A stretch of 45,299 nucleotides of DNA. It comes from a virus. A program made the position numbers and the translations under genes. The notes beneath the pieces are model-generated. The model did no database searches. It was not told the DNA's origin and worked only from the letters and a program-made list of their open reading frames with translations. Location: the IMG/VR virus record IMGVR_UViG_3300036770_007267, positions 1-45,299 of that record; one strand, 5' to 3'. Positions 28,901-35,141 of the stretch are shown here, in pieces. Each line of letters begins with the position of its first letter. Within the stretch, counting starts at the first letter, position 1.

Positions 28901-29816
28901 CAAATTCATCTTGTAGTCCTCTTGTTGAAGATCCTATTCCTTCAATTTCATAGGCAATTGATCTCATTTCTTTTCCAAAAACTATTGCGTCTTTTGCAGA
29001 TCCTTTAAATAAAAGTTGCAATATTGAAGCCCCGGCAGTAACCATAGAAACAATATCTGTAAGCTTTGCTTGGGCAGAATTGAGAATTTTTTCTGTGTCA
29101 CTTTTCTTTTTGTCTTCAAGAGCTTTTTGATTTTGTTTTTCAATTGCTTCTGCATTTGTCTCGGTTGCTTTTGTGAAACGGTCTACGGTTTTTTTTAAAT
29201 CATTTATTCCTAAATCATGAGCCATTTCGGGTCGAACTGTTCCAGGATCCGCTGCTTTGTCTATTACCTCTAAAGATGGTCCGCCAACTGAAGAAGAAAC
29301 GCTTGCAGAATTGTCTAAACCAGAGCTAATGGCCGCATTAGAAGCAACTATATTGACATTGTTTGCAGAAAATTCTATATCAGCCAGACCCGCTTTTTGA
29401 GCGGCTGTTACGGCTCCTTCTAATCCTTCTCGTAAACTTTTGCGTTTTTCTATTTCTGATTTTATTTGATCAAGTAGTATCTTTTGAAGATTAATTGTTC
29501 TGTTTGCTGTGGTTTGGTCTACCTTTCCTTGACTTATGCTTTCGTTAATTTGTTTTATTTGTTCTTTTATTGCGTCTGTTTGTTCTTCATATTCTTTTCT
29601 TAATTCTGGGGAGATTTCAAAAAGTTTTTGAAATGCATCATCTATACCGGCAGCTAGAGCTTCTGAAGAATCTTTTTGTTTTTCTGTTGCTTTGTCGTAT
29701 TCTTTTATAACGGTTGTGGTAGAAGCTATTTGTTTTGTTACATCTTCAAATTTATTTGATGTGTACTTAATGCTTCTGCCTAAGCTGTCTTTTATTACAT
29801 TATCATCTTCAGCCAT
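19947..29816 (-). CDS. Tape measure protein, 3289 aa
   Basis: By far the longest gene here; length, helical content and position just before the baseplate genes identify it. Residues about 1-250 are coiled-coil rich. The region up to about 730 is a helical domain common to tape measures (GMEIAEFEK, GGESLGDTLAGF). Gly/Ala-rich hydrophobic segments follow; one at about 920-1010 is similar to another at 3030-3120. Internal repeats include five copies of a unit with SMEAGEGIFS, nine 19-residue FVDLPMWLGG units, and a 34-residue tandem duplication. At about 0.15 nm per helical residue the tail could be near 490 nm. It sets tail length and probably forms the membrane channel. No peptidase or lysozyme motif was seen. 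Confidence 0.93.
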   Translation of the reverse strand: MAEDDNVIKDSLGRSIKYTSNKFEDVTKQIASTTTVIKEYDKATEKQKDSSEALAAGIDDAFQKLFEISPELRKEYEEQTDAIKEQIKQINESISQGKVDQTTANRTINLQKILLDQIKSEIEKRKSLREGLEGAVTAAQKAGLADIEFSANNVNIVASNAAISSGLDNSASVSSSVGGPSLEVIDKAADPGTVRPEMAHDLGINDLKKTVDRFTKATETNAEAIEKQNQKALEDKKKSDTEKILNSAQAKLTDIVSMVTAGASILQLLFKGSAKDAIVFGKEMRSIAYEIEGIGSSTRGLQDEFANLGKNITQQTGHPLEVMQESYMKNIKKGMIQQNKSTKSQKEGLKVIKSGLNLSYMIGANSENTADLFGDWHRTLKLSSQQMAQLSRDTKQIARSTGVTGDHLIEAMKSSEGILKNLQNQGNLTNSAMKNVIKAMTEAKKLGVDETFGKVGDALSSTNKLFFEADDKTKAFLFQMAGRMGEFDSMSAGTFMKSRSRMKKMGEGMESMMMEMAQGLGADVKTFEDLNKLTDTQRRDLAIQLKARTGMEIAEFEKTALTFKKGGESLGDTLAGFDKIFKSSVSTVEERRKAQEDMDKTLMQGGLSMLNSVSEQISKTGGDVSSALSSLDDQFKKDFEEDVASIAEKMGKDISKLSDEQKLQMAGLASAEKLQKAAGEKGVKVEDFSSQLKIAMKKGDSAGFREIVAKMNEAAEKVDIQDKASVDPIKELGLIINKTNEAIRGTLSVAVTALTFAMGSLGIIMGVLAAEVSALTFWLSGSKFAEFAPSLKKSILNIPAAFSKFGKVFKDTRKGFGANQDSVSFSNWNSIEFYKKLRQSGSSIKEARDKVKEMGGSFYKPGTLLESFQKAGDVFVETITGKAGVISGAFAKASAFIATPIGQVLKKALGPAVVLLGGIKGAMEADSVQRTKAEGAILGVFTGGAKTGSFLSPTLGIEKGTVADKTLGVAGAAAWGAMAGAAFGTFFPPLMPVFAAVGAAVGAVTEIIKIVTEGTDILRNVFKPVQVVVDYIYFIFQDVYDILAGIVTLDLGRVFKGVFNAIGSTLALIPRLLIGFLETGLVGIPKLIMRSISMIWEIPRMLMQSILDGLSSLAENSWVGPIFKTLHDAFKALFDGFMAVWTPISEIFSGIYTVFNDLGVALFGASEGGGILAGAIWILQKAIWGLSYVISWILSPIILLTHVLGFVLKIVGALIKGIITPFQWLYDTLVGHSIIPDLVIAIVSWFAKLPVLIFKSLLAIPRKIGEAMSGIGSYLEGFKDIPIIGPMIAQIGNLVGFIGESIRLLSEGLSNIFNIIQGIFTLDPSKIWEGIKGIGSVIISSLSNVGSFLYDSITISLGGLGSFLLTSLKAAFIDLPTYIFNGFKSALEGIWDWIKSWIPGMKTVESAAGGYSENAAEQAATMAKEGPSTAHAIGGLAGAGADLLQLDVGEAASKAGLALKEGVYAAGENLKNAASSAWGGVKAVGSYLNPFNYFEEGTRKIEEPGLAMLHQGEMVIPADLTNKITAEGNGPFGAMEKSKELLSSPSKEFIGAASGAFVGSTMASPAVTIDIDETLLAKSIKKSFEFTKNLAKKIKNYAGSAFTGMGDYFSDAFAPLTTGFNRSMEAGEGIFSAMSRGIKGQYMSITKGKSISEIAKSAFYNIQNLVPESIKNYAASAFGTIQNLVPESIKNYASSAFSNISDGLSSAFSPMIKGFTTSMEAGEGIFSAMAKGITSQYAAINSGLSNAFSPMIKGFTRSMEAGEGIFSALSRGVTSQYMSITKGKPISEIVGSAFSSVKNLVPESIKNYAASAFGTIKGLVPDSIKNYASSAFSNMSGYFSNSFSPMIKGFTRSMKAGEGLFSSISRGVKAQFMSITKGKSISEIASSSFEAFKKNAPDSIKKYASSAFGKIQSFVPESIKNYAGSAFSSMSGYFSNAFAPMISGFTRSMKAGEGIFSSLSKGITSQYMSITKGRSISEMAGSAFNVIKNQGSKAFSKIQNFASSMFKSAKEKGGGLLEKAKGIVGIKSTTEETKIPGTDGLKNATDAAGSIKGSFENVKQALSNLAEGIKAFANKDVLLGALNLIPAGVGLVAMIPGFVGAKLVEKLNGEKIGESLTGLANGLSQMASGKVLLGSGALVLASLALLAMLPALPVLAILGSMSGLITSGLTSLSVGLSTFGAAAANPMLWMGIAAIGALGIAMIPFGYALSALSPLVIAFGSAINAAFSGIGSVISSIAAGMTMFLGAVSLEKAAGLVAVAGGLAVLSAAMIAFSAATAVAGWVSFFGGDGVVNKIMELAAAGPNLKIFSDSITSMSSGIKEFISQLADLGSMEKNVDKFIEISNKLSSASSNIKIPDKSIESNTKIEQSTSSLFNDKNGRPDPNGIMWVDPMQLVNRTAGAGALQSQEPSVIATTAQTNVANISAEPATAAINNSTIMQTLPTSKPLEQTVLPTTNISAEPATAAINNSTIMQTLPTSKPLEQTVLPTTLEQKTISPEIQAIDCCCEANEIINKASMMPDLSGLFSSISSGLKSAFVEFPMWLGGIIASGLKSVFVDLPVWLGGIIAGGLKSIFVDIPVWLGGMIATGLKSVLVDIPMWLGKTIVSGLKSIFVDLPMWLGGMIASGLKSIFVDLPMWIGGMIIGGIKSIFIDLPMWLGSLVISGIKKIFIDLPMWLGGIIVDGIKSIFIDLPVWLMSTIVGGITSLMGAIPGAIYNALYWAASKVGLGWVVKSLAGGGGGETTAGGKEEGMLSKAGSTVANVASGAWSGVKSAGSAVANAASGAWEGIKGFFGFGKEEVSLESILPLMAEFYKAGVSGSGVLVRQAEKAASEELKSAEALTTNSLFNDKNGVPNQNGIMWVDPMQLVNRNAENLQPQEPSALAINKTETPMSVVGQLDPLTKTTQISAGFGDMPNLALAGSALGLGAQKSRFSMMEVGADFTALGDENLLSLLKKPFGGMAPAPSSAGSGLLGKGAELTKNLTGKITSNPLVSKATGVVGNIASNPLVSKTLSRTLPFLGLAAGGVSGAMQAKETGRSTLEAGVLGAITGDAKTGSTMSKYLGVQEGSTTDKVLGVGGAAATGAMTGAAIGSIIPVVGTALGAGIGGLLGGGAELYKWATEKKVPETPKSDLEKLNNLNASIDGSLAGSQDLLNKHAIPMARPAEVEARPLTEGTADVQPVHLRDIGQTILREKASASSGTGKLQSDELTRMEETAYRQVEELEQIKEGINELVTLMKPRGGGGIAGPSNQLPGSTRDPRRPMHSAVFGKMKFGYPSGTANKDVLRTGE
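21717..22229. repeat. Nine tandem 57-nt units in the tape measure gene (19-residue hydrophobic repeat)
   Basis: Nine consecutive 57-nt units encode a minus-strand peptide close to SGLKSIFVDLPMWLGGMIA. Conserved are Gly2, Lys4, Phe7 (Leu in one copy), Asp/Glu9, Pro11 and Trp13. The frame is exact throughout (9 x 57 = 513 nt). Each unit has one Lys and one acidic residue in a hydrophobic background, consistent with amphipathic membrane-active segments. Confidence 0.92.
22351..22554. repeat. Near-perfect 102-nt tandem duplication in the tape measure gene
   Basis: Positions 22351-22452 and 22453-22554 are identical except for one base by eye (ggctcag versus ggttcag). It encodes 34 residues (minus-strand peptide beginning NISAEPATAAINNST). 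The near identity shows a very recent in-frame duplication in a Pro/Thr-rich linker. Confidence 0.93.
23870..25000. repeat. Longer repeats in the tape measure gene (SMEAGEGIFS / SITKGKSISE / VPESIKNYA units)
   Basis: Five copies of a unit with F(N/T)(R/T)SM(E/K)AGEG(I/L)FS, most followed by QYMSITKGKSISEIA, alternate with copies of VPESIKNYASSAF. The units differ by scattered substitutions, so they are older than the 102-nt duplication nearby. All are in frame, and the Gly/Ser-rich helical units would lengthen the rod. Confidence 0.85.
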
Positions 29817-29819
29817 TTA

Positions 29820-30401
29820 TTATTCCGTTTGATTTTGTGCAACAGGGACTGTTTTTATGGTAGGAACTGTTCCTATTTGTTGAGGGGCTTCTTTACTATT
29901 TAGTGTCTTCACGTTAACTTCGTACGATTTAGGGTTAATTTGTTGTTTAATTTGTTCTTGAACGTTTTTTCTTATAATTTGGACTTCAGCGGGGTCAAAA
30001 CTTCTTATTGTTCCTATTATATTTAATAAAAAGTCACAATTAAGAACTTTTACCTGCCTCACGCCAGACCATTTATATGATCTGTATGCATTTTTTAAAT
30101 AATTATCTCCTTTAATAGAATTAGAGTAAGAAAACATAGGATTACCGCAGCTTTTTAGTATTTTTTTAATATAATTAAATGTCAAATAGTGCAGATTTAA
30201 CCCATAAATTTTATTAGAAGGTAATACTTGACTTATAATTACAAGCGGATAAGGGTCTTTTTTCCAAAAAGAATAATTAAAAGTTACTAAATTGCCCTTT
30301 TTTATTGCGTAATTTGATGATAGTCTTGGATTTGGATTATCTATAACGTCATGGTTAACAGGCTTAAATATTTGTTCTATTAATTTATTATTAACTGCCA
30401 T
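29820..30401 (-). CDS. Tail-operon protein of unknown function, 193 aa
   Basis: No named family. Clear conserved-looking blocks are GNLVTFNYSFWKKDPYPLVI, KIYGLNLHYLTFNYIKK, YRSYKWSGVRQVKVLNCDFL and a C-terminal Gln/Val-rich tail. The DPxPLVI...GLNLHYL pattern is one I associate loosely with conserved proteins of large T4-like phages, but I cannot attach a role. It lies 2 nt downstream of the 158-aa protein gene and 3 nt upstream of the tape measure start, so it is co-expressed with tail genes and may be a tail assembly or tape-measure chaperone-like factor. Confidence 0.65.
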   Translation of the reverse strand: MAVNNKLIEQIFKPVNHDVIDNPNPRLSSNYAIKKGNLVTFNYSFWKKDPYPLVIISQVLPSNKIYGLNLHYLTFNYIKKILKSCGNPMFSYSNSIKGDNYLKNAYRSYKWSGVRQVKVLNCDFLLNIIGTIRSFDPAEVQIIRKNVQEQIKQQINPKSYEVNVKTLNSKEAPQQIGTVPTIKTVPVAQNQTE

Positions 30402-30403
30402 TA

Positions 30404-30880
30404 TTATTTGTTATAAATGCTATTTGAAAAGTCTCCACTGTTGCTTCCAACAATAACGGAGCTATTAGAAATGTCATTTTTATTGAATTGACCAACAGAA
30501 AACTCTTTGTCTAATTTGGCACTTTTATCAAAAAAATTGTTGAATTCTTCTACTAGTGCGTCTGCAATAACGCCTCCTGCTTCTTCTTCTGACATATCTG
30601 GAATAATGTCTTCAAACATTTTTTCCAAATTTATTGGATAAGCCTTTCCATAAGGCTCTGTCTGACTTTCGTTTTGTATTCTGTAGGCCCAATTAGATCC
30701 AATTTTATAAACTCTTACTCCTTGAAAAGGCGTATCTTTTTTTGCTTTGAGATAAATATAGGGATCTTCGTTTTCCAAATAAGTTTCTATTTGAAAATCT
30801 TTAGATAATATTTCCTTGAGTATTTCTAATTGTTTTATTGTTTGTTTATTTTTTATATCTATAAAGCTTGAAAATTTCAT
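30404..30880 (-). CDS. Unknown protein with capsid-targeting-like N-terminus, 158 aa
   Basis: ATGs occur at 30886 and 30880. The second overlaps the preceding stop as TAATG and has GAGG 8 nt upstream, so it is preferred. The product begins MKFSSFIDIKNK, similar to four or five other proteins in the window and to T4 internal proteins. The middle (about 35-75) looks like a small alpha/beta domain (YIYLKAKKDTPFQGVRVYKI) and the acidic helix (DMSEEEAGGVIADALVEEF) is distinctive. The C-terminal 30 residues are Ser/Asn rich. No family recognised. It is followed after 3 nt by the next tail-operon gene. Confidence 0.6.
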   Translation of the reverse strand: MKFSSFIDIKNKQTIKQLEILKEILSKDFQIETYLENEDPYIYLKAKKDTPFQGVRVYKIGSNWAYRIQNESQTEPYGKAYPINLEKMFEDIIPDMSEEEAGGVIADALVEEFNNFFDKSAKLDKEFSVGQFNKNDISNSSVIVGSNSGDFSNSIYNK

Positions 30881-32199
30881 TAGCATTGCCTCATTAACAT
30901 GTCGTGAGCACTATAAACGCATCTTCTTATTGATTTTAGTTCGCTTGGATTTCCTTGATAAGGAACTTCTTTGAACTCTGTTCCTTGCAAAGCAGACGCG
31001 GCATCCTTTATCACAGGCAAACCAGCGGTTAAAAATAACATTCCATTTTTCTTACTCATAAATTCTACTTCTTCGCCTATTGGTCCGCTTGGACCTTGTT
31101 CGCCTGTTTGTTTGACGAAATATATTTTTAGATCAACCATTGGAACTATTGAGCCTTCGTCATTTATCATGGCTTCTGAATTTTCTGAGTTGTTTGTTTT
31201 TATTACTAATTTGCCTTCCGTGTACGCTCCTCTTAGAGCGTTTGATATATCCCAACCTAAATAATAAATTGTTCCATCATCTCCAACAACATTTATTACG
31301 AATGCTTGTTCTTCAAATTGTTTTGCTATTGATTCAACAACAACTCTTCTTCTCAAAACATCTCGCTCCTCAGGACTCCCCTCAGAAAGTCTTTTTAGTT
31401 CTGGTTCGGAAAGGTATCTCTCTGGATCATCTTCTTTTAAGGACCAACTTCCCAAAGCAACATCTCCCCATTCCGAATTAAGTCTTGTCGCCATCTTTAC
31501 AGAATATTCTCTTTCATTAAAGATGATGTTTTCTTTATCAGGACTACTGCTAACCTGGACAGATCCAGTTAGAGCAGCTATAAACTTTCTGTGTAATTCA
31601 CCTTTGTTTCCTGAATATCCCATCATTTTTATAAATGTATTATTTAAGTGGGGCATCGTATCAAGAACATTTACAATATGATTAACGATACTTGTTGCTG
31701 GATTGTTTTTATCAAGCTGTTCTCTTATATTTTTTCTAATTAGTTTAGAAGCGTCTAAAATATTAGAATTTAATCTTATTAATTGTACATTGTAATTATC
31801 TTCAACAAATTTTCTTTGATAAGGTTGAAGATTGTCTCTGTCTCTAACAGGATTGAGCATATCTAATAATTCGTTTGCGTTTCCTTTTGTTGTTTCTTTG
31901 AAATAATTAGATTTCCAGACTTCAAAATCAGTTTCTTCATTAGATTCTTCTGGCATGTCTGGCACTTGCGGATCCATAGATATATCGTCTTGTTGGTTTG
32001 GCTCGGCTTGCGGCATTTGTTCTGTGTTTTGAGCAGACATGTCTGGATTTGGCATGTTTGGATCCGGCCCAGGTTCATTCGCCATTGTGTCTGCAAAATC
32101 TGGATTTCCTGTTGGCGGACCCATAGGAGCATCTGGATTTGCTGCTGCGGCTGGTATGTCGAACTCAACAAGCCAATCTTGAAGATTATGATTTTTCAT
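30880..32199 (-). CDS. Unknown structural-operon protein, Pro-rich N-terminus, 439 aa
   Basis: The N-terminus MKNHNLQDWLVEFDIP carries a possible LVE cleavage site, followed by a disordered stretch of about 70 residues rich in Pro, Asn, Asp, Gln and Met (about 18-90). The remainder (90-439) is a mixed alpha/beta region with DNYNVQLIRLNSN, YLGWDISNALRGAY and a Cys-terminated tail; nothing in it matches a family I know. It overlaps its upstream neighbour by 14 nt and its downstream one by 1 nt. A role in head, neck or tail assembly, or as a packaged internal protein, is possible. Confidence 0.65.
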   Translation of the reverse strand: MKNHNLQDWLVEFDIPAAAANPDAPMGPPTGNPDFADTMANEPGPDPNMPNPDMSAQNTEQMPQAEPNQQDDISMDPQVPDMPEESNEETDFEVWKSNYFKETTKGNANELLDMLNPVRDRDNLQPYQRKFVEDNYNVQLIRLNSNILDASKLIRKNIREQLDKNNPATSIVNHIVNVLDTMPHLNNTFIKMMGYSGNKGELHRKFIAALTGSVQVSSSPDKENIIFNEREYSVKMATRLNSEWGDVALGSWSLKEDDPERYLSEPELKRLSEGSPEERDVLRRRVVVESIAKQFEEQAFVINVVGDDGTIYYLGWDISNALRGAYTEGKLVIKTNNSENSEAMINDEGSIVPMVDLKIYFVKQTGEQGPSGPIGEEVEFMSKKNGMLFLTAGLPVIKDAASALQGTEFKEVPYQGNPSELKSIRRCVYSAHDMLMRQC

Positions 32200-32629
32200 T
32201 TTTCTTTTCCTTTTGAATTTTTTCCATTAAAGCTTTTCTATTAACTCCGCTTGAATCATAAATATTTATGGTATTTCCAGAGGAGTCTTTCTTGTTCATC
32301 CAAGGTTGATAAGTGTCCGGTTGTTTTAATTTTATTCTGGTCATTAGGTCCGCAATTCTAGACATTTTATCTGTAGCTTCTATTTTTGTTTTTATTAAAT
32401 TTACCAATGCTTCTTTGCTAGAAGTAGAAGAATCTCCATCATTAATAACCATATTAGAAAAAGTGTTTACCAGATCAGCCACTTGATTTCTATCATCTCT
32501 TAGGTTGTTCATAATTTCATCATAAACCCCCAAAAGATTGTCATCAGAAATGATGCTCAATTCTTCTTTATTATTTTTGGTTTCTTTCACCAAAATAATA
32601 TTTTCTTTGTCTTGCGTTTCTTCGCTCAT
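32186..32629 (-). CDS. Unknown helical protein, first gene of the structural operon, 147 aa
   Basis: A charged N-terminal tail (1-25) leads into helices (LLGVYDEIMNNLRDDRNQ, VADLVNTFSNMVIND, MSRIADLMTRIKLKQPD) and a polar C-terminus ending in Lys/Glu-rich sequence. The layout is compatible with a small DNA-binding or multimerising protein such as a small terminase or scaffold, but no motif proves it. The upstream leader has no recognisable Shine-Dalgarno sequence before the ATG. It is the first gene after the divergent junction at 32630-32672, so the operon's leftward promoter should be there. Confidence 0.6.
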   Translation of the reverse strand: MSEETQDKENIILVKETKNNKEELSIISDDNLLGVYDEIMNNLRDDRNQVADLVNTFSNMVINDGDSSTSSKEALVNLIKTKIEATDKMSRIADLMTRIKLKQPDTYQPWMNKKDSSGNTINIYDSSGVNRKALMEKIQKEKKNEKS

Positions 32630-32672
32630 ATAATATATATATTAACTGATAAGTAATTGTTAAAAGGTATTT
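32630..32672. promoter_or_regulatory. Divergent promoter region between structural operon and plus-strand genes
   Basis: A 43-nt AT-rich gap with alternating TA (ataatatatatatatt) separates head-to-head genes. The rightward gene has AAAAGG 6 nt upstream of its ATG. The leftward gene has no obvious SD. TATATT and TATAAT-like boxes are present, but no reliable -35 could be placed, so promoter positions are inferred only from the divergent layout. Confidence 0.4.
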
Positions 32673-32999
32673 ATGGTTGAAAATGATGGCAATTTTGAAT
32701 ATCTAAAAGAAGAAATTAATAAATGCATTGATAAATCAAAGCTTTTATTAAAAAAAACAAAAGATATTGAAGAAAAATGTCAAAATTTAGAGACCATGAT
32801 AAGGATATTAGAGAATAAAAATGTTGATAAATTATGTGATGAAGTTCACAAGTTAGAAATTAGACTAAGAACAGTAGAAATTGCACAAGGAGGACATGAA
32901 GAAAAATGGAAAAACATAATAAATTTCGCTGTTCAAGTTATTTGGGTAGTTATGGCTGCATATATACTATTAAAATTAGGACTGCAACCTCCTTTATAA
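32673..32999 (+). CDS. Coiled-coil protein with C-terminal TM segment, holin-like (XhlA-type architecture), 108 aa
   Basis: Residues about 8-78 form a charged coiled coil (heptads with Leu/Ile, many Lys/Glu). A single hydrophobic helix at about 84-102 (FAVQVIWVVMAAYILLKLG) closes the protein before QPPL. This arrangement is typical of XhlA-type haemolysin/holin-associated proteins and some phage holins. No endolysin is next to it, so the lysis role is tentative; an inner-membrane anchor is an alternative. A good SD (AAAAGG) precedes the start. Confidence 0.55.
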   Translation: MVENDGNFEYLKEEINKCIDKSKLLLKKTKDIEEKCQNLETMIRILENKNVDKLCDEVHKLEIRLRTVEIAQGGHEEKWKNIINFAVQVIWVVMAAYILLKLGLQPPL

Positions 33000-33006
33000 G
33001 GATAAA

Positions 33007-33717
33007 ATGAAATTTAGAGAATGGTTAAATATAAATGAAGATGTCGGAAGGTCCAGAGCAAAACAGGCCGACTTGCAAAATGTGAGAATTGGCAAGTTGG
33101 GTCCGTATGGAACATTCGGACACGCAGACTATCCGAACCCATTTAGTCAAGCTGCATCTGGCTATTTTGGAGCATTAGGACAGTCTCTTTCCGATGAAGT
33201 GGGCAGAGTAGATCCGCTTTCAAGACTAGTAAATCCATTCGAAGATTTTTTTGCTGACGGAAAAAGGTCAGCAGACACGCTAATTTTTCAGTATCCGTCA
33301 GTAGGAGGAAGATCTATTGGCCTTAGAATAAATCCTAATAATCCAAAATTAACTTTCGATAATGTTTATGCTTACGTTAAAAATAATTTTAACTTAATAA
33401 GAACAAATCCAAGTGAAGAGGGCGTTTTTGACTTATTTGTTTATGAAGAAGGCGAAAAAGACGAAGACGGAACTAAATATGCAAAAAGAGAAGTTTCAAA
33501 AGCATTTACAACTGCCCTTTCTAAGATAAGACTAAGAGAACAGTTTGTTAAAGATTATCCAAGAATAGATGAAAAATTTGATTTTAAAAATCCTCAAGTT
33601 TTTCAAAAAGTAATATATCATCAAGACTATCCTTATTTGCAAAGCATTTTTCAATACAAATCAATAAAAAGTTCCATGGAAGATGAAGATCAATACAAGA
33701 CTGCTTGGGAGAATTAG
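33007..33717 (+). CDS. Candidate packaged internal protein with capsid-targeting-like N-terminus, 236 aa
   Basis: The N-terminus MKFREWLNINE/D resembles the T4 capsid-targeting sequence (MKTYQEFIAE/) with a possible LxxE- or NIxE-type cleavage after Glu 11. The remaining sequence includes GKLGPYGTFGHADYPNPF, SLSDEVGRVDPLSRLV and a C-terminal helix-rich part; none matches a family I know. It follows the holin-like gene with a 7-nt gap and precedes the nucleotidyltransferase-like gene by 3 nt, so they share a transcript. Function unknown. Confidence 0.62.
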   Translation: MKFREWLNINEDVGRSRAKQADLQNVRIGKLGPYGTFGHADYPNPFSQAASGYFGALGQSLSDEVGRVDPLSRLVNPFEDFFADGKRSADTLIFQYPSVGGRSIGLRINPNNPKLTFDNVYAYVKNNFNLIRTNPSEEGVFDLFVYEEGEKDEDGTKYAKREVSKAFTTALSKIRLREQFVKDYPRIDEKFDFKNPQVFQKVIYHQDYPYLQSIFQYKSIKSSMEDEDQYKTAWEN

Positions 33718-33720
33718 ATT

Positions 33721-35076
33721 ATGAAAAGTTTTAAAGAATTTTTATCTATTAAAAATAGCATCATAAAAGAAGAGAAAAATCAAGATTCTCAAAAAGATTG
33801 GAAGAAAGAGTTTATTAAATTAGAAAAAGGATTTGTTCCTCCTTCTAACTTAAAGCCAATTATATTAGCTTTTGGAGAAAGCGGCAACATATCAGTCATG
33901 AACGACACATCTAAAGAAATTAATATGCCTAAAAAATCTTTATTTTTAACTGGCGGTTCTGTTCGTGATTTCTTGCAAAACAAAACTCCAAAAAACTATA
34001 ACCTAATAACGAATGCAACTCCTGAACAAGTTGAATTAATTTTACAAAATGCGGGCTTTCAAGATTTTGATGACTCGGATGACAATAATAAAACGTTTCA
34101 TAGAAACGGAGATTCTGTTGTCGCGAATGTAAAAGGAGATAAATTCGAAATTGAGACTCTTAGAAATATGTCTGGAGAATATACCGATAATATCGAAGAA
34201 GATGCTAAAAGAAGAGATCTAACTATAAATTCTATGTACATAGAATTATCAAAAGATGGAGAAAATAATAAATTATACGATCCCACTAAAAAAGGCTGGT
34301 ATGATGTTAGTCATGGCAACATAAAGTGTGTAGACAAGCCAGAGAATTCTTTTAGAAATGATAAATTGAGAATGCTTAGAACAATAAGATTTTATTCTCA
34401 ATATGGAAAAGGAGAATTAGATAAAGAAATAAGATCCGCAATTTCTGAACTTAAGTCAGAAATAAATGAAATTCCTTATCAAGAAATAAGAGAAGAATTC
34501 TTAAAAGGATTGGTTCATCCTGATATAGATCCAAGAAAGTATCTTCAAAATTATATAAAATTAGGAATGATAGAAAAAGTATTCCCAGATGTGGAACTGA
34601 ATATGGAAGTTCCGCCTGATTTTTCAAATAAAAAAGATAAAATACTCGCTCTTGCTTGGATTTTGCAAAATAATCCTATCGAAGAAGTAAGAAAGGCCTT
34701 ATCTTCAACAATAAAAATAAAAGACAAAGAAGAAAAAACAGGATGGTCTGGCCAAGAAAGAAACGCAGTTGTTCTTTTACTAAAGCTAAAAGATTTTAAT
34801 TTAGATGAAATTGATGATCTTTTAGAAATGAAAAAATTTGCAGGATTATCCGAAGAACAAATAAGAAACTGGGTTGAGTTGTTTAATGTTGAAGGAAAAT
34901 CTCCAAGACCACACTGGTCAAAACAAGTGAAAAGCTTTGCTAAATTTTCGCCTAAAACAGAAGACTTACTGAGCTGGAACTCAGATGAAATTGGCGAAAC
35001 AAGTCCTTTGATTAGAAGAAAACTCTTAAAAGACTTAAATAAAAATAAATTAAAACAAATGTTTAAAAATTTATAA
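33721..35076 (+). CDS. CCA-adding/poly(A) polymerase-like protein with mutated catalytic DxD, 451 aa
   Basis: Class II nucleotidyltransferase architecture is visible: GGSVRD (78-83), motif region KNYNLITNATPEQ (91-103), RRDLTINSM (164-172), LYDPTKKGWYDV and RNDKLRMLRTIRF (about 214-226). In active enzymes the second block has DxD (KDxDLxT). Here both Asp are Asn (N92, N94), so metal-dependent catalysis is probably lost. The N-terminus MKSFKEFLSIKNSIIKE/E looks like a capsid-targeting signal. The C-terminal half is helical, as in the tRNA- or RNA-binding region of these enzymes. A role as an RNA-binding protein, decoy or regulator of CCA addition is inferred. The phage tRNAs here lack encoded CCA. 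Confidence 0.82.
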   Translation: MKSFKEFLSIKNSIIKEEKNQDSQKDWKKEFIKLEKGFVPPSNLKPIILAFGESGNISVMNDTSKEINMPKKSLFLTGGSVRDFLQNKTPKNYNLITNATPEQVELILQNAGFQDFDDSDDNNKTFHRNGDSVVANVKGDKFEIETLRNMSGEYTDNIEEDAKRRDLTINSMYIELSKDGENNKLYDPTKKGWYDVSHGNIKCVDKPENSFRNDKLRMLRTIRFYSQYGKGELDKEIRSAISELKSEINEIPYQEIREEFLKGLVHPDIDPRKYLQNYIKLGMIEKVFPDVELNMEVPPDFSNKKDKILALAWILQNNPIEEVRKALSSTIKIKDKEEKTGWSGQERNAVVLLLKLKDFNLDEIDDLLEMKKFAGLSEEQIRNWVELFNVEGKSPRPHWSKQVKSFAKFSPKTEDLLSWNSDEIGETSPLIRRKLLKDLNKNKLKQMFKNL

Positions 35077-35101
35077 TAAAAACAGCATTTTCACACTATA
35101 T

Positions 35102-35141
35102 TATTGCATATTCCTCTATTCTTGGTTCTTAATATGCAATA
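35102..35141. promoter_or_regulatory. Inverted repeat overlapping a start codon (possible translational control hairpin)
   Basis: TATTGCATATT (35102-35112) and its perfect complement AATATGCAATA (35131-35141) flank an 18-nt loop. The second arm contains the ATG (35134-35136) of the downstream glycosyltransferase gene, so the start codon would be base-paired in an 11-bp stem. No Shine-Dalgarno sequence is visible in the loop. It may also be an operator for a dimeric repressor. Confidence 0.65.

Noticed and set aside
19947-29816. Peptidoglycan hydrolase domain within the tape measure
   Set aside because: Searched by eye for lysozyme, NlpC/P60, CHAP and SLT motifs; none was seen.
35104-35133. 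TTG start for the 297-aa version of the glycosyltransferase
   Set aside because: A normal ATG ten codons later leaves a typical start; the TTG has no visible SD.
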